Source: an uncultured Pseudomonadales bacterium (GTDB lineage: Bacteria; Pseudomonadota; Gammaproteobacteria; Pseudomonadales; Pseudohongiellaceae). From it: DNA of 51,102 nt. The position numbers and the translations under genes are program-made. The stretch is from assembly GCA_905478195.1 (NCBI GenBank), contig CAJQHM010000063.1, positions 1 to 51,102 of the forward strand. Reading direction: 5' to 3'. Positions 40,958 to 50,094 of the stretch are shown here, one piece after another. The notes beneath the pieces were generated by a model, which ran no database searches, was not told the DNA's origin, and saw only the letters and a program-made list of their open reading frames with translations. Each line of letters begins with the position of its first letter. Position 1 is the first letter of the stretch.

Positions 40958-43630
40958 CTAGTGATGCATCGGATTCGTCTTGTCTGGATCGATCTTCAGA
41001 TCTTTCATGTGGATCTTCAGCTGTGCCGCGTCTAGCTCGCCGAGCTTGTACAAACCCACCAATGCCGCATGACAAATATAATCAGGGCTAATCTCGAAAT
41101 ACTCGCGCAGGTCGGCCCGTGACTCGCTCAATCCGTAGCCATCTGTACCCAGTGCCGTAAATTGTCCAGGCATCCAGGGGGCGATGCTGTTGGCGAAGAT
41201 CTTCATATAATCGCTTGCGGCAACGTAGCTTCCGCCAGTGGTCTTAAAGAGTTTTTCTATATAGGGAGTCACGGCTTTCGCGAAAGGGTGCAGCCGGTTT
41301 TCGCGCTCGCATTGCTCTGCGTCTCGCAGTAGTTCGTTGTAGCTGGTGATACTCCATACCGAAACGGCAAAGCCTTTTTCTTCTAGCAGGTCTCTCGCGT
41401 TCAGAACCTGTTGCATTATCGAGCCGCTACCCAGAAGGTGAATTTCGCTCTCACTTGTTTTCTTCGTGCTACTCAGCAGATAGCCTCCGGCTACGATCTT
41501 CTGCGCGATATCTTTCGTCTTCGGCATGGCAGGCATCAGGTAGTTTTCATTGTAGGCGGTCAGGTAGTAGAAGATATTTTCCTGCTGCTCGTACATGCGA
41601 CGAATGCCTTCTCGGACTATTATTACCAACTCATAGGCGAAGGCAGGGTCATAACTCTTCAGGTTAGGGTAGGTATTCGCAAGAATTTGGGAATGACCAT
41701 CTTGATGTTGAATGCCTTCGCCATTTAAGGTCGTTCTACCAGCGGTCCCGCCAATAAGAAAGCCGCGGCACAACATATCGCCACAGGTCCAGATCATGTC
41801 GCCCACGCGCTGAAAACCGAAGATCGAATAGAAGAAGTAAAACGGAATCATCGGCAGGCCGTGAATGGAGTAGGCGGTTCCGGCCGCGAGGAATGAGGCG
41901 AGCGCACCGGTTTCACAAATGCCTTCCTGCAGTATCTGCCCATCTTCCGCCTCGCGATAGGCAAGCAAAGTATCTGCATCAACCGGCGTGTAGTGTTGAC
42001 CCTGCAAGGAAAAAATACCGGCAATCTTGAACAAGGCCTCCAAGCCAAATGTTCGGGCTTCATCGGGAACGATGGGAACGATGTATTTGTTCAGTGACTT
42101 CTCGCGTAGCAGCACCGAAAGAATTCGAACCAATGCCATAGTCGTAGACTGGACTCTAGTGCTGGAGCCATCGGTGAGCGTTTTAAAAGATTCTAATGGG
42201 GGAGGCGAGAGCTTGGCGCATTTAGTTTCGCGAACCGGTATCGGTCCGCCCAGGGCTTCCCGTCGCGCCTTCAGGTACCCAATCTCAGCGCTATCGGCAT
42301 CCGGCTTGTAAAATTCGGCACGGCGTATCGCATCCTCATCGAGTGGGATGCCAAAACTCTTCGCTATCTGCAGGCGCTGCTCGCTGTCGAGATTTTTCTT
42401 CTGATGGACTGTATTGCTGCCCTCGGCGCCGATGATGCCATCGCCCTTTACTGTCTTGACCAGAACCACGGTGGGCTTGTCACCACATTTTGCGGCGGCG
42501 TCGAAGGCGGCGTAGATCTTCTTAACATCCTGACCGCCGCGCTTTATCTGTTTCACCTCCTCGTCATTCAACGAGTTCATCATCGCCTCGAGCTGGGGAT
42601 TGCCATCAACCCAATGTTCTCGCTGATGTTCGCCAGGCAGAATCGAGTAACGTTGGTAGTCGCCATCTACGCATTCCTCCATGCGCTTGCGCAGGTTGCC
42701 ATCGTTATCCTCATCGAGCAGTCTGTCCCAGCCCGAACCCCAGATCACCTTGATGACATTCCAGCCCGATCCTTTAAACGATGCCTCTAGCTCCTGAATT
42801 ATCTTCCCGTTACCGCGCACCGGTCCATCCAGTCTCTGCAGATTGCAATTTACCACCAGAACGAGGTTGTCCAGCTTCTCCCTGGCGGCGATGTTTATGC
42901 TGCCCAGGACTTCCGGCTCATCGGTTTCGCCATCTCCTATGAAGCACCAGACCTTGCCACCCTTCTTGGCTTTTAATCCTCTGTTCTCCAGATACTTGGC
43001 AAAGCGCGCCTGATAGATAGCCGTAGGGGTGGAGAGCCCCATCGAGGCATTCGCCACCTGCCAGTAGTCAGGCATGGAGCGGGGGTGAGGGTAGGAGGTG
43101 AGCCCCGCATGAGGCTGTAATTCGCGTCGATAGTTTTCGAGTTGCGCAGTGTCCAGCCTGCCCTCGAGCCAGGAGCGAGCGTACACACCAGGTGAGGTAT
43201 GCGGCTGGGGAATGATCAAGTCGCCACCGTAGTTCGCCGAGCGCTTGCGGAAGATATGGTTGAAGCCAACCTCCATCATGGTCGCAGCCGAGGCGTAGGT
43301 CGCTATATGACCGCCTACGCCAGCGCCCGAATCCTGTCCTTGCAGTACCATGGCCATGGCATTCCAGCGCAGTATATTCTCGATGGACTTCTCGAGATCG
43401 ATGTCACCGGGATAGTCAGGCTCAGTGGAGACCTCAATGGTATTGAGATAGGGGGAATTGAATTGGTCTTCGGAAAGCGGAATATTCCGATTGCGACTCC
43501 ATTCATTCAAATCGTCTAATAGCGTCTTAACACCGCCGTCACCATAGCAATCACGGATATTCTCCAGCGCCTCCAGCCACTCGGAGATATCAGCTTCTAT
43601 GCCGGTTTGCGGTGCCGATTTGTTATTCAT
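40958..43630 (-). CDS. aceE: Pyruvate dehydrogenase E1 component, homodimeric type
   Basis: 890 residues, the usual AceE length. Thiamine-diphosphate motif GDGETDEPEVLGS, the segment HTSPGVYARSWLEGRL, the LNGEGIQHQDGHS block in the second domain, and the C-terminal GTDGYGLSESRADLR are all characteristic. It decarboxylates pyruvate and passes the acetyl group to the lipoyl domains of E2 (AceF). aceF normally follows on the same strand, but here the next gene is on the other strand; lpd is absent too. E2 and E3 must be encoded elsewhere. It is also a TPP consumer, like the products fed by the uptake locus at the left end. Confidence 0.95.
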   Translation of the reverse strand: MNNKSAPQTGIEADISEWLEALENIRDCYGDGGVKTLLDDLNEWSRNRNIPLSEDQFNSPYLNTIEVSTEPDYPGDIDLEKSIENILRWNAMAMVLQGQDSGAGVGGHIATYASAATMMEVGFNHIFRKRSANYGGDLIIPQPHTSPGVYARSWLEGRLDTAQLENYRRELQPHAGLTSYPHPRSMPDYWQVANASMGLSTPTAIYQARFAKYLENRGLKAKKGGKVWCFIGDGETDEPEVLGSINIAAREKLDNLVLVVNCNLQRLDGPVRGNGKIIQELEASFKGSGWNVIKVIWGSGWDRLLDEDNDGNLRKRMEECVDGDYQRYSILPGEHQREHWVDGNPQLEAMMNSLNDEEVKQIKRGGQDVKKIYAAFDAAAKCGDKPTVVLVKTVKGDGIIGAEGSNTVHQKKNLDSEQRLQIAKSFGIPLDEDAIRRAEFYKPDADSAEIGYLKARREALGGPIPVRETKCAKLSPPPLESFKTLTDGSSTRVQSTTMALVRILSVLLREKSLNKYIVPIVPDEARTFGLEALFKIAGIFSLQGQHYTPVDADTLLAYREAEDGQILQEGICETGALASFLAAGTAYSIHGLPMIPFYFFYSIFGFQRVGDMIWTCGDMLCRGFLIGGTAGRTTLNGEGIQHQDGHSQILANTYPNLKSYDPAFAYELVIIVREGIRRMYEQQENIFYYLTAYNENYLMPAMPKTKDIAQKIVAGGYLLSSTKKTSESEIHLLGSGSIMQQVLNARDLLEEKGFAVSVWSITSYNELLRDAEQCERENRLHPFAKAVTPYIEKLFKTTGGSYVAASDYMKIFANSIAPWMPGQFTALGTDGYGLSESRADLREYFEISPDYICHAALVGLYKLGELDAAQLKIHMKDLKIDPDKTNPMHH

Positions 43631-43746
43631 ATTTGCACAATGGTACAGTTCAAATCATCAAGAGGGCGGGGCTATTGCGGCAGCCTGTCCCTAGTTAATA
43701 GATACAAAACTACACAACAAGACTAACACCAAATCGGGGTCATCAA

Positions 43747-45969
43747 ATGCTTAATTTCCACACCCGCTCAACAGCCATTTTACGTATGACAGTTGCCGCC
43801 TCCTTGGCTATTCTCGCCGCCTGCTCGCCTGATAACAATGTTCCAGCAGTGACTCAGGTTCTCAGTATCAGGCCGGTGTCCAACCAATCTCATCTAATAA
43901 GCGGCGGCGATATTCTCGTGGAGATTAACAGTAGTTCGATGGCGAGTCAGCTGCAGCTGCAGGTCGATGGAAAGGCGATAACAGCCTCACTAGCGGCTCT
44001 GGAAGAATCTGCCCAGTTAAACCGCTATCAAGCCCTCGTAGAAGGCCTCCCTCAGGGAAATGCCACTATCTCTGTTCTATCTGGAGAGCGCTCGGCCGAA
44101 CTGGAGGTGGTGAACTATCCCCGCAGCGGCCCAATATTTTCGGGCGAGCAACAGAGTCCTTACTTCTGCTTGGCTGATCTTGCGGTGGACAGAGATGGGC
44201 AGAAGCGCCGATTCGCTATCGGCAACGGCAAATATATAGACGATAGGGCAATCGATAGCGACTGCTCCCTAGTAACGCGCGTCGACTATGTATATCAATC
44301 GACAGACACCGATGCCGGGTTCAAGCCGCTAGCAGAGCTGCAGCTTCGACCTCAGGACATGGCCTTCACTAACACGATTGAAGAAGTCGAAGTCCCTTTT
44401 ATAGTGCGCATCGAAACCGGCACTATTAATCGCGCCATCTATCAGATCGCCATCTTGCATGATCCATCTTCTGCTGCGCCTAGCGCGCTTGCTCCCTCGC
44501 CGCAATGGAACGGACGACTAGTCTACACCTTCGGGGGTGGATGCGAGGCAGGATACTTTCAGGGCAATTCGACAGGAGGCGTGCTAAGGCGGGACATGTT
44601 GAGTAAGGGTTATGCGGTGGCGTCGTCTACTTTGAACGTGAATGCCCAGGGCGGATGTAACGATGTGCTCTCGGCAGAAACTGCGATGATGGTAAAAGAG
44701 TATTTCATCGAGTCCTACGGTGAGCCGCGTTATACGATCGGCAATGGCGGTTCTGGCGGTGCGATGCAACAGCTGCTCATCGCTGGCGCCTATCCAGGAA
44801 TTCTCGATGGCCTGATGCCAAGCCTTACCTTTGCCGATGCCGTGAGTTACTTCACCGATGCGCAGGAGTGCGCGAGCCTGCTGCGCAGCTATGCCAACGA
44901 TCCGGCAAAGGAACTGTCAGATGAGACTAAAGCGATTCTCGGCGGTTGGTCCATGTGGTCAGTCTGCGATGAATCCCTTGGTGACAGGCCGAAGCGTGTT
45001 GGGCCCGATGACTGTTCTTCACAGATTCCTGAGGCTGCTCGTTATCATCCGCTGACAAATCCAGAAGGCGCCAGGTGCTCTATATATGATGGCATGCGTA
45101 ATATATTTGGAAAGAAAAACTATCCCGAGGTAGAAACGCAGAGGCAATTTGCCAAGTCTCCTCACGACAATGTCGGCGTGCAGTACGGATTGCTCGCCCT
45201 GAATGCGGGGAAAATCGACAAGGACTTATTCCTCGATTTGAACGAGAAGATTGGCGGCTGGGATATCGATGTCATTTCGAGGCCGCAGCGAACGATCGCC
45301 GATGACGATGCGCTGCGCATCGTCTACGAGACCGGCCGAGTCACCAGCGGCGGTGCTGGCCTGTCACAGGTGCCCATTCTCGATGATCGTGTCTACTTAG
45401 ATGATATCGGTAACTTCCATGCTAGTGTCTATTCTTTTGTGACTCGGGCACGACTCGAGCGTGACAATGGCCACGCGGGAAATTTCATAACGCGTCGCCA
45501 CTCTCGAGAACAGAATATCGATGAAGACAATCTTGCGCTGATGGATCAGTGGTTAGCGAATATTCAGGCGGATACCTCAACACTTTCCCGCTTGGACAAG
45601 ATCGTGCGCGCTAAACCTGTTGATCTGCAGAATGATTGCATTGCTCCTAACGGAGAGCGCATCGTCGAAGAACCAAATTTCGACACGGAGAGTATTTTCG
45701 ATAATACGGCTGGCGCCTGCAACAGCTTGTACCCTCCGCATGCGGGAATGCGTCTGGTAGCGGGAGGTCCGCTCAGCAACGATATCCTGAAGTGTCAGCT
45801 GAAGCCTATCGACTATGCGGATTACACCGTGGCATTCACCGATGAAGAGAAGCGACGCCTGGAGGCGGTCTTCCCCTTAGGCGTATGTGACTGGAGTAAA
45901 CCGGGTGTCCATCAACAGGTGAACAGGACCTGGCTGTCCTATGGACCGGCGCCGGAGAATCGTTACTAG
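43747..45969 (+). CDS. DUF6351 family lipoprotein, esterase-like
   Basis: 740 residues. Signal peptide with lipobox LAAC (Cys near residue 26), a beta-sandwich-like N-terminal part (about 30-140), then an alpha/beta hydrolase-like domain: LVYTFGGGCEAGYFQGN, SSTLNVNAQGGCND, and GNGGSGGAMQQLLIAGAYP, whose Ser is the candidate nucleophile. HAGNF near residue 580 may provide the His. The family is annotated DUF6351 and is related to tannase-type hydrolases, but this protein lacks the CS-D-HC cysteines of the enzyme at 4272. Substrate unknown; membrane-anchored and probably periplasmic or surface-exposed. Confidence 0.82.
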   Translation: MLNFHTRSTAILRMTVAASLAILAACSPDNNVPAVTQVLSIRPVSNQSHLISGGDILVEINSSSMASQLQLQVDGKAITASLAALEESAQLNRYQALVEGLPQGNATISVLSGERSAELEVVNYPRSGPIFSGEQQSPYFCLADLAVDRDGQKRRFAIGNGKYIDDRAIDSDCSLVTRVDYVYQSTDTDAGFKPLAELQLRPQDMAFTNTIEEVEVPFIVRIETGTINRAIYQIAILHDPSSAAPSALAPSPQWNGRLVYTFGGGCEAGYFQGNSTGGVLRRDMLSKGYAVASSTLNVNAQGGCNDVLSAETAMMVKEYFIESYGEPRYTIGNGGSGGAMQQLLIAGAYPGILDGLMPSLTFADAVSYFTDAQECASLLRSYANDPAKELSDETKAILGGWSMWSVCDESLGDRPKRVGPDDCSSQIPEAARYHPLTNPEGARCSIYDGMRNIFGKKNYPEVETQRQFAKSPHDNVGVQYGLLALNAGKIDKDLFLDLNEKIGGWDIDVISRPQRTIADDDALRIVYETGRVTSGGAGLSQVPILDDRVYLDDIGNFHASVYSFVTRARLERDNGHAGNFITRRHSREQNIDEDNLALMDQWLANIQADTSTLSRLDKIVRAKPVDLQNDCIAPNGERIVEEPNFDTESIFDNTAGACNSLYPPHAGMRLVAGGPLSNDILKCQLKPIDYADYTVAFTDEEKRRLEAVFPLGVCDWSKPGVHQQVNRTWLSYGPAPENRY

Positions 45970-45985
45970 TCTAAGCAGGCTAGAG

Positions 45986-46516
45986 TCAGTGTTCGGTGTT
46001 AAGAATGCTGTCTGGTCTTTGTTGCGCCTTGGCAAGGAAGCCGAGTATGAGATCGATATCGTGCTTGGCACAGCCTTCACTGTGGTTAAAGATGTAGTCT
46101 GCGCTTAGCTGCTGAATCTCCTCACCCTTGGCGATCGCTGCCTTGAAATTTTCTATTTCGGTTGGCGGTAAGCCTTCACTGCGATAGAAATCAATCAGCA
46201 TATTCATTTCGTCTGTACTGAAATTCTCCAGAAAGATCTGTGCGATTCCCTCTTCGAATTTCTCCCAGGCGAAAGCCTGTTCATAGCATTTTGCTATTTC
46301 TAGTTTGATCCATTGCGGCAATTCAATGTCGGCCGACATTGCCACTATGCTGCTATAGGTGCGAATGATGTTTTGCGTCTGTAGCAGCGTCATCGATTCA
46401 AACTGGCTAGCGACATTGCTCGCGCGCAGTAGTCTGTTGGCGTCGCGAATCGCATCGGCGCCAACAGCCGGGCTAACAAGTAAAAGACAAAGTAGGCCTA
46501 GGCCGCTAATTCTCAT
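45986..46516 (-). CDS. Exported DUF2059-like protein
   Basis: 176 residues with a signal peptide ending near AVGA. All-helical mature domain with the DUF2059 hallmark FSTDEMNMLIDFYRSEGLPP preceding a predicted coiled region. Function unknown. Its ATG lies inside the last codons of the SIMPL gene (11-base overlap), so the two are coupled. Convergent with the DUF6351 gene. Confidence 0.78.
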   Translation of the reverse strand: MRISGLGLLCLLLVSPAVGADAIRDANRLLRASNVASQFESMTLLQTQNIIRTYSSIVAMSADIELPQWIKLEIAKCYEQAFAWEKFEEGIAQIFLENFSTDEMNMLIDFYRSEGLPPTEIENFKAAIAKGEEIQQLSADYIFNHSEGCAKHDIDLILGFLAKAQQRPDSILNTEH

Positions 46517-47303
46517 TGATGATTTCGAATACCACTGTAATGTTGGTCTGATATTCTACTTCATCGAATGTTGGGGCAACAGTAGGGGCTGACATGGCTT
46601 CAGACGAGCTGGCTCTGCCGCCGCTGGCATCCAGCGCCATCTCTTGAGCTATAGCAGCCCTGGGCATGGCACGAGACATCTGACGGATGCCGCCATAGAA
46701 AAAGTTTACCGCCTTCAGTTCCAGACCGAGGCTGCTCTCGTAGTAGGCCTTCTGCGCCATCACATCCTGCAAGGCGGTTTCCTTGACCTGCTGTTCGAAG
46801 GCGTCTTCCTCGCTGTGCTCGAACTCGGTGCTCTCAAAATCAACCTCACCGTGCTCATCTGCCGCGGCGGCCAGCAACTGCAGATGTTCCTCACTGTTGA
46901 CCTCGACTTCCATGCGCGAGGACACTTCGAAGCTATTCGGATTGCGACCGAACAGGCCGAACTGTGGTGAGCTGGAGAACTTGGAATTGTTAATGTCTGC
47001 CTGGGGAATGCCGGCGGCCAAAAAGTCTTGAATCAGTTCGAGTCGCAACGCCTGGTTCACTTCCATTGCCCGGCTGAGGGTGCGTTCTTCGGTGGTGACC
47101 ATCAGGCTTATCTTCGCCACATCTTTATAGGCCGTAAGTTCGGCCTCGCCGTTGATATTCACCGTGTTCGGCCTTGGGTGCAGAAACTCGCGCAGTTCGT
47201 CGGGGGTGCCGGATAGTTGTGCCTGCGCCAGGCTAGTCTGGCTGAAGCTGGAGAGCGAGGCAGCGGCAGCCGCTGCGAGAGAGAGTGATAATAGTTTATT
47301 CAT
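46506..47303 (-). CDS. SIMPL-domain (DUF541) exported protein
   Basis: 265 residues, signal peptide (LSLAAAAAASLSSFSQTSLA). The SIMPL domain begins at NTVNINGEAELTAYKDVAKISLMV, continues with RLELIQDFLAAGIPQADINNS, and ends with YQTNITVVFEI. An acidic insert (STEFEHSEEDAFEQQ) lies in the middle. Periplasmic oxidative-stress proteins such as E. coli YggE share this domain; mechanism unknown. AAGGA precedes the ATG at 47303. Confidence 0.85.
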   Translation of the reverse strand: MNKLLSLSLAAAAAASLSSFSQTSLAQAQLSGTPDELREFLHPRPNTVNINGEAELTAYKDVAKISLMVTTEERTLSRAMEVNQALRLELIQDFLAAGIPQADINNSKFSSSPQFGLFGRNPNSFEVSSRMEVEVNSEEHLQLLAAAADEHGEVDFESTEFEHSEEDAFEQQVKETALQDVMAQKAYYESSLGLELKAVNFFYGGIRQMSRAMPRAAIAQEMALDASGGRASSSEAMSAPTVAPTFDEVEYQTNITVVFEIINEN

Positions 47304-47435
47304 GATGCTGTCCTTATAAAGAGGGCGCCTGACCAGTATGGCCGTTTAATAAATCCTGCTCTGCTATTCAAGTCGCAATTTTTGGGGCGATAGTTCTATG
47401 CTAGCTGTTATCGGATCTATAGAGTCATTCAACAA

Positions 47436-47464
47436 TTGACTGCGCTTGGGATTCAGTGTCAAAT
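47436..47464 (+). promoter_or_regulatory. Candidate promoter of the MarR-nnr operon
   Basis: TTGACT (47436-47441) and TCAAAT (47459-47464) with a 17-base spacer. The -10 is weak, and it overlaps the first TGTCA/TGACA pair. Confidence 0.4.
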
Positions 47465-47509
47465 GACAACATGCTGACATAGGTCGTTCCATTTCAAATG
47501 CCGTTGTCA
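47457..47509. promoter_or_regulatory. TGTCA/TGACA repeat array, candidate MarR operator
   Basis: Half-sites TGTCA 47457-47461, TGACA 47464-47468, TGACA 47475-47479 and TGTCA 47505-47509. The first two form the palindrome TGTCA-AA-TGACA overlapping the putative -10. The 11-base helical spacing between the second and third puts them on one face. Autoregulation by the adjacent MarR protein is plausible. Confidence 0.45.
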
Positions 47510-47559
47510 TCTAGGAATGAGTAAATCTCTCCACTAGATGGAATTTCGAGGAAAACCCA

Positions 47560-48000
47560 GTGCATTCTCCCAAGCGTATGCTGTTTCTTGACCTTGTATT
47601 GTCCTTGTTTAGGCTGAACGGACTCTTAATATCGGAAGGAGATGATATGACCGAAGCTCTGGGGCTGACCAGTGCCAGGTGGAAGGTCATCGGCGTCATC
47701 GCACTCTCCAGCTCCGGTCTCACTGTGCCGGGTATTGCACGAGTCCTGGGCCAGTCGCGACAGGCCGTGCAGCGTATTACCGATGTCATGGTTACCGACG
47801 GCCTGCTCTCTTACCAAACCAATCCCAAGCATAAACGCTCGGTGTTGGTAGTGCTAACCGAAGAGGGCAAGACCGCCTATCAGGCATTACGTGATGTTCA
47901 GGATCCCTGGGCTATACGCAACACCGAAGATATTCCCATCGAAGACCTGGATGCCGGCCTGCGTCTCGTCCATCGCCTCATTCAGAAATTCGATAAGTAG
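47560..48000 (+). CDS. MarR-family transcriptional regulator
   Basis: 146 residues, GTG start with GAGGAAA upstream. Winged helix: TSARWKVIGVIALSSSGLTVPGIARVLGQSRQAVQRITDVMVTDGLLS, then the wing NPKHKRSVLVVLTEEGK. Flanking helices should form the dimer and ligand pocket. It is translationally close to nnr (2 bases apart), which is unusual, since nnr normally neighbours tsaE. Ligand unknown. Confidence 0.87.
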   Translation: MHSPKRMLFLDLVLSLFRLNGLLISEGDDMTEALGLTSARWKVIGVIALSSSGLTVPGIARVLGQSRQAVQRITDVMVTDGLLSYQTNPKHKRSVLVVLTEEGKTAYQALRDVQDPWAIRNTEDIPIEDLDAGLRLVHRLIQKFDK

Positions 48001-48002
48001 CC

Positions 48003-49580
48003 ATGACCGATTATCTCAACAGGCTGCCACGTGATCTCTACACAGCACAACAGGTTCGTCTGCTGGATAAGATTGCGATCGAGCAATTTGATATCCCCGG
48101 CTTCACGCTAATGCAAACCGCGGCATCGGTCGCCTTCGATGCACTCCTGGAAAATTGGCCGCAGACGCGCCATGTTCAGGTATTCGCAGGGTCGGGCAAT
48201 AATGCCGGTGACGGTTATCTGCTAGCGGCCCTGGCGAAAGAGCAGGGACTAAGCGCGGAAGTGATTCAGCTCTCAGACCCGGAAAAATTAAGCGGCGATC
48301 CGCGACAAGCCTGGCAGTGGGCGCTAGAGCGGCAAGTATTGATGACCGCCTTCGTCGATATAGACCTTGAGCATGAGAAGGATCACGCGCACCCGGTGGT
48401 CGTCGATGCCTTACTCGGCACCGGACTGGATAGAGAGGTCGGCGGTGACTATGCCAGGGCGATTAACTTTATCAACGCCGCAGATCGACCGGTGTTGGCG
48501 ATCGATATTCCCTCCGGCCTCAGTGCCGACACGGGCAGGTGTCTGGGTGTAGCGGTAAGAGCGGATACTACGGTTACGTTTATTGGCTTGAAGCAGGGTC
48601 TGCTCACCAATCAGGCCGGTGACTATGTAGGCGAGTTGATCTATCACGACCTGGACGTTCCGGACCGTGTGTTCACCAGTGATGCTTCGCCCCAGCCAAG
48701 CGCGGCGCGCATAGATATCAATTCGACCAGTGCGCTGCTATTGCCGCGCGCGGTTGCCTCGCATAAAGGAACTCACGGCCATGTGCTCGTCATCGGTGGC
48801 GACTCTGGTTTCGGCGGAGCGGTGATCATGGCCGCTGAGGCGGCACTGCGAACTGGCGCAGGCCTGGTAAGCGTAATCACTCGCTCTGCGCATCGGTCAG
48901 CGCTGCTAGCCAGACGGCCCGAGGTTATGGTGCTGGGTACGGATGATGAACAGGTGGACATCGATGGGCTACTGGCAAGAGCCACGGTAATCGTCGTCGG
49001 GCCCGGTCTGGGACGCAGCGACTGGTCGCGGGGTTTATTGCAAAGAGCGCTGTCGAGTCAGATCACAGTGGGCACACCATTGATAGTCGATGCCGATGCC
49101 CTGCAGCTTCTGGCCGAGGAACACCAACAGGGAACGGCTAAGCACGGCACTGGCATCAAAAGGGACAACTGGATACTTACCCCGCATCCCGGGGAAGCCG
49201 CTGCACTGCTTAATACTTCTACCAGTGCGGTGCAAGATGATCGCTTCGCGGCGGTGCGCGAACTCAACGAGATCTGGGGCGGAGCCTGTCTGATAAAGGG
49301 AAGTGGCAGCCTGATCTGCAGTACTGAGAATTCGCAGCAAAGTATCTTTCTCTGTAGCGAGGGCAACGCCGGCATGGCAACGGGCGGCATGGGCGATATG
49401 CTGAGCGGGATCGTAGGTTCTCTGGTAGCTCAGGGACATTCGCTTGGCGACAGTCTCTGCGCCGGCGTATGTATTCACGGCGAGGCAGCGGATCTTTCTA
49501 TGCAGGCGCAAGGTCAGCGCGGCATGGCGGCGACGGACCTGATGCCATTCATCCGCCAATTGGTGAACCCGTTGCGCTAG
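48003..49580 (+). CDS. nnr: Bifunctional NAD(P)H-hydrate epimerase / dehydratase
   Basis: 525 residues with the YjeF_N epimerase half (GSGNNAGDGYLLA, then LGTGLDREVGGDY, IDIPSGLSADTG) and the C-terminal ribokinase-like ADP-dependent dehydratase half (GGAVIMAAEAALRTGAGLV, LTPHPGEAAALL, ATGGMGDMLSGIVGSLVAQ). It repairs damaged NADHX and NADPHX: the first domain epimerises the R form to the S form, the second dehydrates it with ADP. Cytoplasmic. Coupled to a MarR regulator; tsaE, the common downstream gene, is not here. Convergent with the DUF3565 gene, overlapping by 4 bases if that frame is taken at face value. Confidence 0.94.
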   Translation: MTDYLNRLPRDLYTAQQVRLLDKIAIEQFDIPGFTLMQTAASVAFDALLENWPQTRHVQVFAGSGNNAGDGYLLAALAKEQGLSAEVIQLSDPEKLSGDPRQAWQWALERQVLMTAFVDIDLEHEKDHAHPVVVDALLGTGLDREVGGDYARAINFINAADRPVLAIDIPSGLSADTGRCLGVAVRADTTVTFIGLKQGLLTNQAGDYVGELIYHDLDVPDRVFTSDASPQPSAARIDINSTSALLLPRAVASHKGTHGHVLVIGGDSGFGGAVIMAAEAALRTGAGLVSVITRSAHRSALLARRPEVMVLGTDDEQVDIDGLLARATVIVVGPGLGRSDWSRGLLQRALSSQITVGTPLIVDADALQLLAEEHQQGTAKHGTGIKRDNWILTPHPGEAAALLNTSTSAVQDDRFAAVRELNEIWGGACLIKGSGSLICSTENSQQSIFLCSEGNAGMATGGMGDMLSGIVGSLVAQGHSLGDSLCAGVCIHGEAADLSMQAQGQRGMAATDLMPFIRQLVNPLR

Positions 49581-50047
49581 TTGCTAGCGAGGCCTCGTAA
49601 AAAATTCCACGTAGAAACAAACATCACCCTGAGCCTCAACATTGTGGAGCAGGCCGGGGGTATGATCCCTTTGCTGTCTGCATCGAGTAACATCTCACGC
49701 TCGACCGGTGTCTGACACACATAGCGTAGCTGCCCCGACACCACATGGATCAGGCCCCAAACTCCGGCCTTGGTTGAATGATCCTTTTGCAGGCCTCTAG
49801 GTATAGAGTTCTCATCAAACCGAGGCGTGCAGCGCAGCGATTCAAGACCCTCAGGCCACTCCAGCTGTAGACATCGTCCACATTCTATAGGCTGGCCAAG
49901 CATCGACTCTCGTCCCTTGTCTGTAGTCGTCCAGGATCGATTGAAGAAGGGTGGATTGTGGCGTACATGTTGATCGTGAAAGCATTCGAGCTCGGCTACC
50001 CAGTCGCCTTCCCCGTCTTTGTGCAAGCCGAGTATTTTTCTATCCAT
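49577..50047 (-). CDS. DUF3565 - DUF1971 fusion protein, frameshifted near the 3' end
   Basis: 156 residues as read. N-terminal DUF3565: DGEGDWVAELECFHDQHVRHNPP and CGRCLQLEWPEGL with a zinc-type Cys pair. C-terminal DUF1971/TehB-like cupin: LQKDHSTKAGVWGLIHVVSGQLRY. From about GIIPP onward the frame gives ACSTMLRLRV, unlike the family. Adding one C in the run at 49656-49660 gives GLLHNVEAQGDVCFYVEF ending in FTRPR, a proper cupin end, with its stop at 49584. So either the gene is slightly damaged or one base was missed. AAGGGGGAG before the ATG supports the start. Function unknown; tellurite-related annotations of the domain are not proof. Confidence 0.72.
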   Translation of the reverse strand: MDRKILGLHKDGEGDWVAELECFHDQHVRHNPPFFNRSWTTTDKGRESMLGQPIECGRCLQLEWPEGLESLRCTPRFDENSIPRGLQKDHSTKAGVWGLIHVVSGQLRYVCQTPVEREMLLDADSKGIIPPACSTMLRLRVMFVSTWNFLRGLASN

Positions 50048-50094
50048 TGATTGCGCTCCCCCTTAAATAATTTGTCAGGAGAAAGTCGGTCATT

